From Deltaproteobacteria bacterium RBG_13_61_14 (lineage in GTDB: Bacteria; RBG-13-61-14), in NCBI GenBank assembly GCA_001797815.1, contig MGQK01000125.1:82442-131572 (forward strand): a DNA stretch of 49,131 nucleotides. The letters run 5' to 3'. Positions within the stretch are counted from its first letter, which is position 1; every line of letters begins with the position of its first letter. Under the pieces are notes generated by a model. It had not been told where the DNA came from, searched no databases, and saw only the letters and a list, made by a program, of their open reading frames with translations. Shown here one piece after another: positions 7,335-16,631 of the stretch. A program made the position numbers and the translations under genes.

Positions 7335-8741
7335 CTACAAGCCAAAATAGAAAAACGCCTTGGCCCCGATGCTCCGGCCCGGCTCGGGCGGGATCCAGCC
7401 GGCCTGGGCGAGCGGGTAAAGATATTTCAGGTCCGGATGGTCCGCTCCCAGCATCTGATGGGCCACCAGTCTCCCGTGGTAAAAACCGTCCACCATGCCC
7501 ACCCCATTGTAACATGCACAAATGTATTGCCCCTTGGCCGGGAGCGCGCCCGCGAGCGGCCGGCCCGAGACGTTCATGGCCACCGGCCCGCACCAGCGCT
7601 CGGTGACCTCAATTCCCTCCAGGTAAGGCAGCCGCTCCCGCAGCTCGCGTTCCATCCGTTCATAGTCCTTCCCGCCCGGCCCCCAGACACAGGAATTGAA
7701 AGACTTGTAGCCGAAGATGCCGCGCAGGAAAACGCGATGGTCCGGGGTGAGGCCGATGGTGCGGGACAGGGTCTGGATCTCCTTGAGGTTGGCCCAGAGG
7801 AAGCCGGCCCGCTCGCGCTCGGCCGGGGTCAGGGGCCGGGTCGCGACAATGGCCACGTGGATGGGGATCATCCGGGAGGAGAGCAGTCCGCCAAGGCGCG
7901 GGGTATAGGCGTTGGTGGCGAAGAAGACCTGCTTGGCCGCCACCGTGCCTTGGGGCGTGCTCAGGAGATTCGCTGCAACGGCAGAGTCGGTGTTGGCGAC
8001 CTTGAGCACCGGCGAATTCCCATACACCGGGACTCCCTGGCCGAGCACCCTTTCCAAAATCCCTTTGATCAGCTTGCCCGGATGCATAAGCAAGCAGCTC
8101 GACTCTTCAATCCCGGCCGCATAAAACCTGGTACCGATCTTCTCTTGAAACTCCTGGCCCTGGTGCAAGGTGCTGTCTCTCCCGGCCGCTTGCATCCTGG
8201 CCGCGAGCTTTTGGAGCGCCGGGACCTGCCCTTTCGTGGCCGCCGCGATCAGGGGTTCCGGCCGGAGGTTGCATTCGATGTTCCGGAAGCGGATAAAGTC
8301 AAGGAGGGCGGCCTGGGCCCGGCCGGAGAATTGGTTCCATTCCTTGGCCGCCTCGGGGCCTTGGGAATCCAGGATGCTTTCCCAGGCGTGGTATTCGGCG
8401 ACGAGATGCCCGGAGTTGCGCGAGCTGGCGCCGGAGCCCGGCCGATGCGAGTCGAGCACGCAAAGCTTGAGCTCGGGCCGGAGTTCGCGCAGGGTCAAGG
8501 CCGCGCAAAGGCCGGTGATGCCGGAGCCGATGACGGCGACGTCGGCCTGCACGTCGCTTTCGAGCCGGGGCACCGTCGGCCAGGGCCCGGCGTCCTTTTC
8601 CCAGAAGCCCGCCGGCCGCGGATCATCCACCTCCGGCCCCTTCGGTCCGAAATTCTCGGCCACCGCAGCCGGCAGCACCACCCCGGCCGCAACTGCCCCC
8701 GCTCCGATGGCGAGACCTTTCAATACTGATCTGCGCTCCAT
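7335..8741 (-). CDS. Tat-exported FAD-dependent oxidoreductase (DAO family)
   Basis: The 468-residue protein starts at the ATG at 8741, preceded by GGTGGAAAG. A GTG at 8753 is possible but lacks a ribosome-binding site. The N terminus MERRSVLKGLAIGAGAVAAG is a twin-arginine signal, so the folded flavoprotein is exported. A Rossmann FAD site follows (VAVIGSGITGLCAALTL, about residue 67). The DAO-type body contains GSGASSRNSGHL and ends with a second nucleotide-binding patch (YICACYNGVGMVDG). Family members oxidise amines or amino acids such as glycine, sarcosine or putrescine. The substrate here is unknown. Confidence 0.85.
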   Translation of the reverse strand: MERRSVLKGLAIGAGAVAAGVVLPAAVAENFGPKGPEVDDPRPAGFWEKDAGPWPTVPRLESDVQADVAVIGSGITGLCAALTLRELRPELKLCVLDSHRPGSGASSRNSGHLVAEYHAWESILDSQGPEAAKEWNQFSGRAQAALLDFIRFRNIECNLRPEPLIAAATKGQVPALQKLAARMQAAGRDSTLHQGQEFQEKIGTRFYAAGIEESSCLLMHPGKLIKGILERVLGQGVPVYGNSPVLKVANTDSAVAANLLSTPQGTVAAKQVFFATNAYTPRLGGLLSSRMIPIHVAIVATRPLTPAERERAGFLWANLKEIQTLSRTIGLTPDHRVFLRGIFGYKSFNSCVWGPGGKDYERMERELRERLPYLEGIEVTERWCGPVAMNVSGRPLAGALPAKGQYICACYNGVGMVDGFYHGRLVAHQMLGADHPDLKYLYPLAQAGWIPPEPGRSIGAKAFFYFGL

Positions 8742-8781
8742 CTTTCTTTCCACCAGGGCATTTTCGTTATGTTTAATGTTT

Positions 8782-8800
8782 AGATCTGACCCCCAATTGT
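8782..8800. repeat. TGACCCC-family repeat directly behind the SDR stop codon
   Basis: AGATCTGACCCCCAATTGT (8782-8800) touches the stop codon of the minus-strand SDR gene (8800-8802). It shares CTGACCCC and an AATTGT block with the 28-bp repeats at 4656 and 5710. Confidence 0.45.
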
Positions 8801-9630
8801 TAGCTTCCTAACAGAGATTTTCCGGCGAGCCGGGCGAGGGCCTGGTAGAGCCGGACCGAGACGCGCTTGATGATCCAGAGCGGATACATGTGGAGCGGCG
8901 AGGGCTGGACCGGCCGGCGCCGGCGGATCGCCCGGAGCACGTCCTTGGCCACGGCCTCGGGCCCCGAGCCGAAGCGCATGTAGAACTCGTCCACCTTGGC
9001 CCGCAGGTTCTGGCCCTGCTCGTCGTAGAGCTCGACCTTGCTGTCCTTGGTGATGTTGGTGGCGATGATGCCGGGGCAAAGCGCGGTCACGTAGATGCCG
9101 TAGCGAGCGAGCTCAAGGCTCATGGTCTCGGAAAGCCCGACCACCGCGAACTTGCTGGTGGTGTAGGCCGCGAGCCCCGGCAGCCCGCAGAGGCCGGCGC
9201 CGGAGGCGGTGTTGACGATGTGGCCGCCCCCGCCCTGGGCGATCATTTTCGGGAGGAAGAAATGGACGCCGTAGATCACGCCCCAGAGGTTGACCGCCAG
9301 CACCTTCTCCCAGTCCTCGAGCGTGTGCTTCTGAAGCGGCGCGCCCACGCCGATGCCGGCGTTGTTGTGCAGGACATCCACCCGGCCCGCGTTGGCATAC
9401 ACGTCTTCCGCGAACTTCGCCACCGCCTCCCGGTCGCTGGAATCCACGACATAAGGAGTCGCTTCGGCCCCCAGGCTGCGGATCTCCTGCGCGACCTTCT
9501 CGATCCGCTCGGGGACGATGTCGCTGAGGTGGAGCCTGGCCCCTTCCCGGGCAAAGGCGAGCGCTACTGCCCGGCCGATGCCGGAGCCAGCGCCGGTGAT
9601 CACCACTACCTTATTCCGAAAATCTTTCAT
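8800..9630 (-). CDS. Short-chain dehydrogenase/reductase (SDR)
   Basis: The 276-residue protein starts at the ATG at 9630. It is a classical SDR: cofactor loop TGAGSGIG (12-19), NNAG (89-92), catalytic Asn-114, Ser-143, Tyr-156 and Lys-160 (YTTSK). Asp-37 at the end of strand 2 (LHLSDI) favours NAD over NADP. The C-terminal 80 residues carry a basic RRRR segment and an amphipathic tail, which suggests membrane association, as in lipid- or steroid-acting SDRs. The substrate is not identifiable. Confidence 0.88.
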   Translation of the reverse strand: MKDFRNKVVVITGAGSGIGRAVALAFAREGARLHLSDIVPERIEKVAQEIRSLGAEATPYVVDSSDREAVAKFAEDVYANAGRVDVLHNNAGIGVGAPLQKHTLEDWEKVLAVNLWGVIYGVHFFLPKMIAQGGGGHIVNTASGAGLCGLPGLAAYTTSKFAVVGLSETMSLELARYGIYVTALCPGIIATNITKDSKVELYDEQGQNLRAKVDEFYMRFGSGPEAVAKDVLRAIRRRRPVQPSPLHMYPLWIIKRVSVRLYQALARLAGKSLLGS

Positions 9631-9747
9631 CCTTCACCTCGAAGAGTTAAACCTTCCGCTTCCGCGCTTCCGCGGAAAAAGAACTCCCGCGCCTGCGCAA
9701 TCCTGACTCCAATTCGCTTTCCGGAATGGAGGTTTTGACTTTCGGGG

Positions 9748-9767
9748 CGCGGGTGACCCCACCCGCG
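9748..9767. repeat. Palindrome CGCGGGTG-ACCC-CACCCGCG beyond the 3' end of the GT2 gene
   Basis: An 8-bp perfect stem with a 4-base loop, preceded by TTGACTTTCGGGG. It lies 9 bp from the GT2 stop codon and is related to the element upstream of the same gene. The rest of the gap 9631-9776 shows a short CGCGGAAA-type hairpin and nothing else recognisable. Confidence 0.7.
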
Positions 9768-9776
9768 CGGTCATCT

Positions 9777-10469
9777 TTAGTCCGCCAGCGCATAGCGGAG
9801 GATGCACCAAAGCGCCTGAAGACCGTCCTTCCAGTTGATCTTCTTTCCTTGGGCGTAGGTGCGGCCGTTGTAAGAGACCGCCACCTCGAATACCCGGGGC
9901 CGGGGCTGGTAACGCGCCATCTTGATGGTGACTTCCGGCTCGAACCCGAAGCGGTCCTGCTTGAGGGGCAGGGCCTGGATGATCTCGCGGCGGAAGACCT
10001 TGTAGCAGGTTTCCATGTCGGTGAGGTTGAGGTTGGTGACCAGGTTGACGAGGAAGGTGAGCAGGCGGTTGGCCAGGTAGTGGTGGAAGAAGAGGACCCG
10101 GTGTTTGCGACCGAGGAATCGGGAGCCGTAAACCACGTCGGCCCAGCCCTTTTCGATCGGCTCGATCAGCTCGGGGTATTCTTGGGGGAAGTATTCCAGG
10201 TCCGCGTCCTGGACCAGGACGATGTCGCCGGTGCAGTGCCGGAAGCCGGTGCGGAGCGCGGCGCCCTTGCCCTGGTTCTGTTCGTGATAAATAATCCGCA
10301 GGTTGAATTCGCGCTCTTTCTGCTTCAAGAGCTCCCGGGTGCCGTCGGTGGATCCGTCATCCACCAGGATGATCTCTTTCTCGATAGGCACCGCGGCCAC
10401 CTGGCGGAGCACCTCCTCCAAGGTCTGGCTCTCGTTGAAAACCGGAATGACCACGCTTAGCTTTGCCAT
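9777..10469 (-). CDS. Glycosyltransferase family 2 (dolichyl/polyprenyl-phosphate sugar synthase type)
   Basis: The 230-residue protein starts at the ATG at 10469. It is a GT-A fold enzyme: [11 protein letters not shown] (4-14), [10 protein letters not shown] (35-44), [13 protein letters not shown] (64-76), and the metal-binding DAD at 88-90. It has the Dpm1-like [13 protein letters not shown] and [13 protein letters not shown] segments. Proteins of this type transfer a sugar to a polyprenyl phosphate at the cytoplasmic face of the membrane. It lacks the C-terminal membrane segments of some relatives. No good ribosome-binding site is visible because a repeat lies directly against the start. 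Confidence 0.88.
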   Translation of the reverse strand: MAKLSVVIPVFNESQTLEEVLRQVAAVPIEKEIILVDDGSTDGTRELLKQKEREFNLRIIYHEQNQGKGAALRTGFRHCTGDIVLVQDADLEYFPQEYPELIEPIEKGWADVVYGSRFLGRKHRVLFFHHYLANRLLTFLVNLVTNLNLTDMETCYKVFRREIIQALPLKQDRFGFEPEVTIKMARYQPRPRVFEVAVSYNGRTYAQGKKINWKDGLQALWCILRYALAD

Positions 10470-10473
10470 CGTC

Positions 10474-10525
10474 TTGACTTTAGGGACGCGGCTGACATTA
10501 GGGGCGCGGCTGACCTCAGCCGCGC
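10474..10525. repeat. Tandem TTGACTTTAGGG / GCGGCTGAC element with terminal palindrome
   Basis: Two related units lie between the divergent GT2 and ribokinase genes. The second is a near-perfect palindrome, GCGCGGCTGA-CC-TCAGCCGCGC (10504-10525). The element resembles the one at 9735-9767, so the GT2 gene is flanked on both sides by the same repeat family. Confidence 0.65.
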
Positions 10526-10602
10526 ATAACTCATCCGCCGCGCATTTGTCATTCTAACATTCACTTTCCTTGAGGGCAAACCTCGGCTACAATGAGGGGC
10601 CG

Positions 10603-11496
10603 ATGCCGGAGATCGTGGTCATTGGTTCTTCCAACACCGACCTGGTGGTGAGGGTGGACGAGTTCCCCCGAGCGGGCGAGACCGTGCTCGGCTCTGACCT
10701 GCGCGAGTTCCTCGGCGGCAAGGGCGCCAACCAGGCGGTGGCCGCGAAACGGCTGGCCGCGGACGTGGCCTATATCGCGCGGATCGGGACCGACGCTTTC
10801 GGCCAGGGCCAGGTCAAGGGCTTGGCTGCCGAGGGCCTGGACCCGGCTCATTTCCTGCGCGATGACCCCGGCCCCTCGGGCCTGGCCCTGATTTACTTGA
10901 ACCGGCACGGCCAGAACTCGATCGTGGTGGCGGCCGGCTCCAACGGCCGGCTCTCGGAGGCCGACCTGGAGAAGAAGCGGCCGCTGATCGAGAGCGCCAG
11001 GCTGATCCTGCTGGAGATGGAAATTCCGGCGGCCACGGTGAAGCGGGCGCTCCAGATCGCGCGGGACCAGGGCGTGGCTACCTGTCTTAACCCGGCGCCG
11101 GCGCAGCCGCTGGGCCAAGACGTGCTCGGGCTCTGCAATTTCCTGGTGCCGAACGAGACCGAGGCGGAAGTGCTGACCGGGATCAAGGTCCGGGACCTGG
11201 ATTCGTGCCGGGCCGCGGCGGCGAAGCTTGCGGCCGCGGGCGTGAAAGAGGTGATCATCACCCTGGGCGAGCGCGGCGCTTATTGGCGCGGCCAGGTTTT
11301 CCCGGCGCCCAAGGTGAAAGTAGTGGACACGGTGGCGGCCGGTGATGCGTTTATCGGCGCTTTGGCCGCGGAGTTGGTGCGGGGCCAAACGATTCCGCTG
11401 GCGATCGCCTATGCCAACCGGGCCGGGGCTTCAGCGGTGACCCGTCCGGGAGCCATGCCCTCGCTTCCCACCCGCGCGGATGTGGACCGGCTGTAA
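10603..11496 (+). CDS. rbsK: Ribokinase
   Basis: The 297-residue protein starts at ATG 10603, with GAGGGG just before it and a TACAAT box 9 bases upstream (10588-10593). It is a PfkB-family kinase that phosphorylates D-ribose at O5. It has the first signature GGKGANQAVAAKRLAADVAY, starting near residue 39. It also has the second signature VVDTVAAGDAFIGALAAEL near residue 245, where the Asp of AAGD is the catalytic base, as in E. coli RbsK. No ribose transporter is adjacent, so it may serve nucleoside salvage. Another sugar substrate within the PfkB family is possible. Confidence 0.85.
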   Translation: MPEIVVIGSSNTDLVVRVDEFPRAGETVLGSDLREFLGGKGANQAVAAKRLAADVAYIARIGTDAFGQGQVKGLAAEGLDPAHFLRDDPGPSGLALIYLNRHGQNSIVVAAGSNGRLSEADLEKKRPLIESARLILLEMEIPAATVKRALQIARDQGVATCLNPAPAQPLGQDVLGLCNFLVPNETEAEVLTGIKVRDLDSCRAAAAKLAAAGVKEVIITLGERGAYWRGQVFPAPKVKVVDTVAAGDAFIGALAAELVRGQTIPLAIAYANRAGASAVTRPGAMPSLPTRADVDRL

Positions 11497-11570
11497 TTCA
11501 TCGAAGCACTGCCAAATTAGTTGGATGATCCTGCCGGGCGCGCAAGGGCCGGGCAGTGAAGGAGGGGATC

Positions 11571-13349
11571 ATGAAACAAGGCGGAGCCTTTCTCGTGCTG
11601 TGGGGATTCATCCTGGTCTTTAGCTCCGGGGCCGGCGGCCAGGAGAGCGGGCCTCTGGCCGGGTTCACCCGGCAGATGAACCTGAGCCTGGCCCAGGCCA
11701 CGGAGGTCGCCTTGGCCAACAACCCGGACCTGCGGGGGGAGCGGTTGAATTTGGAGATGGCCAAGACGGATCTGGTCCGGGCCCGGGCCGCGTATGACCC
11801 TTACGTGCAAGTGGACTCGAGCTACTCGAAGCGGGAGCAGCCATCGGCCCAGGCGGTCTTCGGCACCTCGAGCGAGAGCGCCAGCCTGAACCTGAGCACG
11901 GGCATGTCCACCATCACCGGCGGCTCGCTCTCGCTGGACTTCCGGAACTCCCGCTCCGAAAGCGATTCGATTTTTTCCACCCTCAACCCCTCCTATAATA
12001 CCGACGTCTCGCTGAATTTGCGCCAGCCCCTGCTCAAGAACCGCTGGACCGACCAGCGCCGGATGGACCTGGACCAGGGGAGCAATGACCTGAAGAACGC
12101 CGAGCTCTCGCTCAAGTCGCGGACGCTGGAGACCGGGTCGCAGGTGGAGGACGCCTACTGGTCGCTGGTGCGCGCCCGCCTGGACATCGGAGTGCGCCGG
12201 CAAAGCGTGGAGGTGTCCGAGCACCTGCTGGCCATCGCCCAGGCCCAGGTGAGAACCGGCCTGGCCGCGCCGGTGAGCACGATCCAGAGCCAGGCCAACC
12301 TGGCCTCGGCCCAGGCCGGCCTGATCCGCTCGGAGAACGACTATCGCAAGTCCCAGAACAACTTGAAGCTGATCCTCAACCTGACCCCGGAACAGGGGTT
12401 ATGGGACCTGGAGCTGGTGCCCACCGACCTGCCGCCCGAGCCGGCGGCCGGGGAGGTGGCCGCCGAGCAGGTGATGCGGGAAGCCCTGGCCAACAACATC
12501 GCCCTGCTCCAGCTCGGGCTCAACCTGGCCAATAGCGAGATTGACAATTACCAGACCAAGAACCGGCTCTTGCCCCAGCTCGACCTGCGCGCCAGCATCG
12601 GGCTTTCGGGACTCTCCGGCACCGATAACACCGGTCCGCAACTAATCGAGACCGGCTTTGTCATTCCCAACCCCCTGCCCACGCCCCCGCCTTACATGGT
12701 GGAGCGGACCACTCTCACCCCCGCCCCCTCGGCCTACGATGGCGACTACGGGGACGCGCTTGAGAACCTGGGCACGGGGGACAACCTGAACTGGTCGGCC
12801 GGGCTGACCTTTAACATCCCCATCGGCAACCGCGCCGCGCGCAGCGACTGGAAGCGGGCGCGGCTCAACCTGGAGCGGATGAAGATCGAGCAGGCCAAGC
12901 AAGCGAGGAACGTGATCTTCACGATCCAGAACCTGCTCAGCGACTTCACCTCGGCTCAGCGCAACCTGGAAGCGGCGAGCCTGGCCGCAAAGCTCCAGCA
13001 GCAGAACCTGGAGACCGAGGAAAAGCGCTTCGAGCTGGGCCTGAGCACGCAATACGACGTGATGCAGGCGCAGGAGAGCTACAACGACGCCAAGACCAGC
13101 GAGATCGGGAGCCGGATCGAGCTGGCCAAGGCTTCTGCCCGGATCGAGCGGGCGCGGCAAGGCTATGTCTCGGCCGGAGGGGTCGGCGGCTTCACCCTGC
13201 CCTCCGGGCTGACTTCGAGCCTCAACCTGGGCAGCCTGGCCGGCTTGCCCTCCGGCATCAGTCCCAGTCTGCTTCAGCAATACAGCAGCATGCTGCCCGC
13301 GGGAATTGACATGAATATGCTCCAATCCCTGGGAATCTCTCTCCCCTGA
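11571..13349 (+). CDS. TolC-family outer-membrane efflux protein
   Basis: The 592-residue protein starts at ATG 11571 behind GGAGGGGATC. It has a signal peptide ending near GAGG, then two OEP repeats: LSLAQATEVALANNPDL at about residue 40 and a second helical half after residue 290 (EVAAEQVMREALANNIALLQ region). It forms the outer-membrane barrel and periplasmic tunnel of type I secretion or RND-type efflux. The C terminus is extended by about 60 residues rich in Gly, Ser and Leu. No adaptor or inner-membrane pump is adjacent; two large lipoproteins follow in the same direction at 15 and 25 bp spacing. Confidence 0.88.
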   Translation: MKQGGAFLVLWGFILVFSSGAGGQESGPLAGFTRQMNLSLAQATEVALANNPDLRGERLNLEMAKTDLVRARAAYDPYVQVDSSYSKREQPSAQAVFGTSSESASLNLSTGMSTITGGSLSLDFRNSRSESDSIFSTLNPSYNTDVSLNLRQPLLKNRWTDQRRMDLDQGSNDLKNAELSLKSRTLETGSQVEDAYWSLVRARLDIGVRRQSVEVSEHLLAIAQAQVRTGLAAPVSTIQSQANLASAQAGLIRSENDYRKSQNNLKLILNLTPEQGLWDLELVPTDLPPEPAAGEVAAEQVMREALANNIALLQLGLNLANSEIDNYQTKNRLLPQLDLRASIGLSGLSGTDNTGPQLIETGFVIPNPLPTPPPYMVERTTLTPAPSAYDGDYGDALENLGTGDNLNWSAGLTFNIPIGNRAARSDWKRARLNLERMKIEQAKQARNVIFTIQNLLSDFTSAQRNLEAASLAAKLQQQNLETEEKRFELGLSTQYDVMQAQESYNDAKTSEIGSRIELAKASARIERARQGYVSAGGVGGFTLPSGLTSSLNLGSLAGLPSGISPSLLQQYSSMLPAGIDMNMLQSLGISLP

Positions 13350-13364
13350 AGAAAGGACCGGACC

Positions 13365-15035
13365 ATGAAACGTTTGGCGATCGGGTTCGCGCTTTTGGCC
13401 TTGCTCCCCGCCTGCAATGATAAACCCCGCAATCCTTCGAGCGTGCCGGATTACCGGGGGCAGTGGAACTTTACGGTGACCCAGAGTGAGCCGGCCAGCG
13501 ACACCTACACGGTGGAGGTCACCACCGGTGGCCTCTCGGGGTTCGCGTTCGTGGCGGCCAGCTCTTTGGACGGGGATACTTCCGGCCCGCGGCGGGTCTG
13601 GACCGACCTGCCGGTGCTGATCGGCGCCTGCGGGCTGACCATTACCTTCAGCGATACCGCCGGCAAAGATTTGAACCTGGCCCTGGGCGATTCCTGGACC
13701 TTCCAGGTTTCCGGCGGTACCATTTTCAACCCCGCGCCAACGCTCTCCAATTCATCCACTGTGGAGGCGGTGACCACCGGGGGAATTTACACCTGCCTGC
13801 CCGCGCCCTGCCCGGGCGGGCTGTTCGGCGCCATGGTGCCCCCGGCCGCGGGGCCGTTGCCGTTCGGCCCGAGCGTGGCCGGGAACCAGGGAGAAATCCC
13901 CCTGCTCCAGATGGACCAGACCGGCTCCAATCTTTCGGCCGCTCTCCCGGAAGAGCACGTCTTGACCCTCTCTCTGCCCGGCGCCGCGGTGGGGGACAGC
14001 ATTTCCTTCAGTTACCATCGGAGCATTGTCTGGGAGAACCCCAACGGCGATTTCTTTCTGGTCCGGGCCACCAACGGCTCCCGTTTCGAGGACCTCGAAT
14101 ACCTTTCCAGCAGCCAGACCGACCACGCCGGCGGCCGCCGGCAATTGACTTTCCGCGCCGGCTCTGCTAATTTAACAGTAGATTTTATCTTCGGCCTGAG
14201 CGGGTCGGGGAATGTCATTTTCCTGGACCAGATCGCCGTCCTGAAAAACGGGGAGGTATGGTTCCAGGATGATTTCCCTGGCGCGGACTTCGGCAATGAC
14301 CTGGCTCCGCTTTCTCAGCGCTGGCAGGCACGGTCTCCGAAGCTGGCGGTAGGCTCGCTGGGGATTGACGACCAGACGCCGATTGAGGGCGCTTACAGCG
14401 TGCGGGCCGAAGGCGGGGTGGTCTTTTCCCTGCAGGGCGCGATCTTGACCGGGGCCGGCGCGTTGGGCGGCTTGGTAGGAATCGGGCCGCAGCAGTCGTT
14501 GCAGGGAGTGACCCTGGAGATCTATGAAACCGAGGCGTTCGACTTCCTCACCAGCCTGGCCGGCATCGAGCAAGGCGCCCGCGCCCTGGCCGGAACCTTC
14601 CGGGGCGAGCCGACCGACCATTCCTGCGTGGAGCAAGGCAACTTCCTTTCCAGCATCAACGCCCGGGAGTTGGCCCAGGTGGAAGGCGCCTGGACTCTGC
14701 GGATTGAGGGGGAGGCGCAGGATTGCAAGAGCGCGGTGGAATTCGGAGACACCCTGGGACCGTTCGAGGTCACCCAGACCGGACAGACCTTCTACGCGGA
14801 TCCCCAGGTTCCAATTGTGGATAAATACTCCAACCCGAGCAATCTGTTCGGCACGGTCAACGGCCCCGCGGTCTTCTTTTTCCTGGGGGATTTCAACCGG
14901 GTGTCGGATCGGCGGGCCACGTTCGTGGGAGCGGTGACCGAAGCGAGCATTACCGGCCCAATGTTCGGGACCCTTCCCTTTGCCGGCGGCGAGGAGTGCG
15001 AGGTGACCGGCACTTTCACCGCCACCCTGGAGTAA
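13365..15035 (+). CDS. Large hypothetical lipoprotein A, paralogous to the next gene
   Basis: The 556-residue protein starts at ATG 13365 after GAAAGGACCGG. Its lipobox LLPAC gives a lipidated Cys-17. A beta-rich N-terminal domain (about 30-145) includes YTVEVTTGGLSGF. The middle domain (about 200-310) has a jelly-roll-like pattern shared with the next protein: GDSISFSYHRSIV, GDFFLVRATNG and DFIFGLSGSGNVIFLD. The C-terminal domain ends with CEVTGTFTATLE. I recognise no named family. It lies 15 bp behind the TolC gene, so it may act with it at the outer membrane. Confidence 0.75.
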   Translation: MKRLAIGFALLALLPACNDKPRNPSSVPDYRGQWNFTVTQSEPASDTYTVEVTTGGLSGFAFVAASSLDGDTSGPRRVWTDLPVLIGACGLTITFSDTAGKDLNLALGDSWTFQVSGGTIFNPAPTLSNSSTVEAVTTGGIYTCLPAPCPGGLFGAMVPPAAGPLPFGPSVAGNQGEIPLLQMDQTGSNLSAALPEEHVLTLSLPGAAVGDSISFSYHRSIVWENPNGDFFLVRATNGSRFEDLEYLSSSQTDHAGGRRQLTFRAGSANLTVDFIFGLSGSGNVIFLDQIAVLKNGEVWFQDDFPGADFGNDLAPLSQRWQARSPKLAVGSLGIDDQTPIEGAYSVRAEGGVVFSLQGAILTGAGALGGLVGIGPQQSLQGVTLEIYETEAFDFLTSLAGIEQGARALAGTFRGEPTDHSCVEQGNFLSSINARELAQVEGAWTLRIEGEAQDCKSAVEFGDTLGPFEVTQTGQTFYADPQVPIVDKYSNPSNLFGTVNGPAVFFFLGDFNRVSDRRATFVGAVTEASITGPMFGTLPFAGGEECEVTGTFTATLE

Positions 15036-15060
15036 AAGGGGTTTGACAAAGGACATGGCC

Positions 15061-16521
15061 ATGACCAAGCGGATGATGATGGGACTGATGCTGTTCGCGG
15101 CCTTGGCGCTCGCGGGATCGGCCTGCGACGAATCCAGCTCCGGAGCCGGCTTCAGCATGACCGGCGCGACCGGCGGCAGCAACCACCGCTGGGACCTGAT
15201 GCTGACCAACCTGGACCCGAGCGCTTCTACCTGCCCTACCGGTTTGTTTGAGGGCCTGCCCGACCTGCCCGCCGCCCTGCTGGCGGCGTTCCCCGGCCTG
15301 CCCCTGCCCGATATGCCGTTTAGCTTGGCGCCGTCGCTGGAGGTGCTGACCTCCGCCTATACCCAGGAGGCGAACGTCCCGGAAATCTACCTGCTCAGTT
15401 TCTCCACCCTGCCCTCCATGCCCCCGGTGCTCCCCCCCTCGCCAGTCGCCGCCGGCGACCAGATCCAGGTCCAATACACCCGCCGGATCGTCTCCGACGG
15501 CAAGGACGGCGACTTCTTCGCGGCGCGCCTGACCAACCAGCGCGGCTACGAGTTCATCGAAGACCTCACCCAACGTGAGATGAAAAATAGCGATACCAAG
15601 ACCATCACCTGGACCGCCACCGCCCAGGGCGATTTCCTGGGCCTGGACCTGATCGTGGGCTTAAGCGGCCCGGCCGACTACCTGATCCTGGACGACCTCA
15701 GCATCGCCATCGCCGGCGTCCCGCTCCTGACCGAAAACTTTGAACTCGCCGACCTGACTCCCCCCACCGGGTCTTACCTCTGGCTGGACATCTTTCCCGC
15801 CCAGGCCCTGGGCCACGCCGGCATCACCGGGGAACCCGGCGAAGTCCTGGCCGGAGCCCAGAGCTACAAGTTCCAGGGCGGACGGCTCTTCCACCTCTAT
15901 GGCCAATCCTTTTCCCAGGCCGGCGTCGAGGCCGCGGAATTCAACCTGACCGACGGCGCGGTGGACAGCACCTATTGGCAGGGCTTGTTCATGGGCATGA
16001 GCCAGGACTCGGCCCTGGTCGGGAACTATAACGGTTACAACTATGACCTTAGCTGCCGGGAGAACGGCATGTTCTTTGTCCTGGAAGATTCGGACGGCAA
16101 CGCCGATGCCGGCGGCAACTGGGCCATCACCGTCACCGCCGAACTTCTTCACTGCGACACTGTCCTCGGCTACAGCGACACCCTCTTCCCGGAAAGCGCC
16201 TATGCGGTTGCCGTCAACCAGTTTCAAACCGCGCTCGGCGGAATTCTTATGGGCAATACCGTGGTGATGGATAGCCAGGGCAATGAGGTGAGCTTCCAGG
16301 GTTTGGTCCTGGGCGACATGGTCTTGCTCCTGGCCGGGGTCTCCACCCCCGCTGTTCCCGGAGGCATGATTTACAACGCCGCCTTCCTCGGCGCCCTCAC
16401 CGAGACCGACACCGGCGCGACCGTGGCCGGCTCGGTCATGGGCCTAGCCTTCCCCAACCTGGCGCTCCCCGCCGCCACCTGCGACCTCTCCGGCACCTTC
16501 ACCGCCGCCATTACTAATTAG
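15061..16521 (+). CDS. Large hypothetical lipoprotein B, paralogous to the previous gene
   Basis: The 486-residue protein starts most likely at ATG 15061, 7 bases after AAAGGA. ATG 15055 and TTG 15043 are in frame but poorly spaced. The lipobox is ALAGSAC. It shares the jelly-roll-like core with its neighbour: GDQIQVQYTRRIV, GDFFAARLTNQRGYEFIEDL, LIVGLSGPADYLILDDL. It also shares the C-terminal plan: GMSQDSALVGNYNGYNYDLS, AGNW-type strands and a CDLSGTFTAAITN end. It lacks the extra N-terminal domain of protein A. The two genes probably arose by duplication. The stop codon touches a GGGACACCATA repeat. Confidence 0.75.
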   Translation: MTKRMMMGLMLFAALALAGSACDESSSGAGFSMTGATGGSNHRWDLMLTNLDPSASTCPTGLFEGLPDLPAALLAAFPGLPLPDMPFSLAPSLEVLTSAYTQEANVPEIYLLSFSTLPSMPPVLPPSPVAAGDQIQVQYTRRIVSDGKDGDFFAARLTNQRGYEFIEDLTQREMKNSDTKTITWTATAQGDFLGLDLIVGLSGPADYLILDDLSIAIAGVPLLTENFELADLTPPTGSYLWLDIFPAQALGHAGITGEPGEVLAGAQSYKFQGGRLFHLYGQSFSQAGVEAAEFNLTDGAVDSTYWQGLFMGMSQDSALVGNYNGYNYDLSCRENGMFFVLEDSDGNADAGGNWAITVTAELLHCDTVLGYSDTLFPESAYAVAVNQFQTALGGILMGNTVVMDSQGNEVSFQGLVLGDMVLLLAGVSTPAVPGGMIYNAAFLGALTETDTGATVAGSVMGLAFPNLALPAATCDLSGTFTAAITN

Positions 16522-16522
16522 A

Positions 16523-16579
16523 GGGACACCATACTTAATTCAGTTGGCGATGGCGATGGATTATTAGGTATGGTGTCCC
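16523..16579. repeat. GGGACACCATA palindromic repeat, complete copy
   Basis: The left arm GGGACACCATACTTA and the right arm TAGGTATGGTGTCCC pair around a 27-base loop containing GTTGGCGATGG. It starts 1 base after the stop codon of lipoprotein B. A second, interrupted copy lies at 17792-17990 and a half copy at 32466-32486. Confidence 0.85.
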
Positions 16580-16631
16580 AAAAATTACCCAAAATTACCT
16601 GTTAGCAAAACCAACAAAAGTGGTCAAGATC

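Noticed and set aside
15043-15071. Promoter at TTGACA between the two lipoprotein genes
   Set aside because: There is no -10 box at suitable spacing, and the genes are 25 bp apart in one direction.
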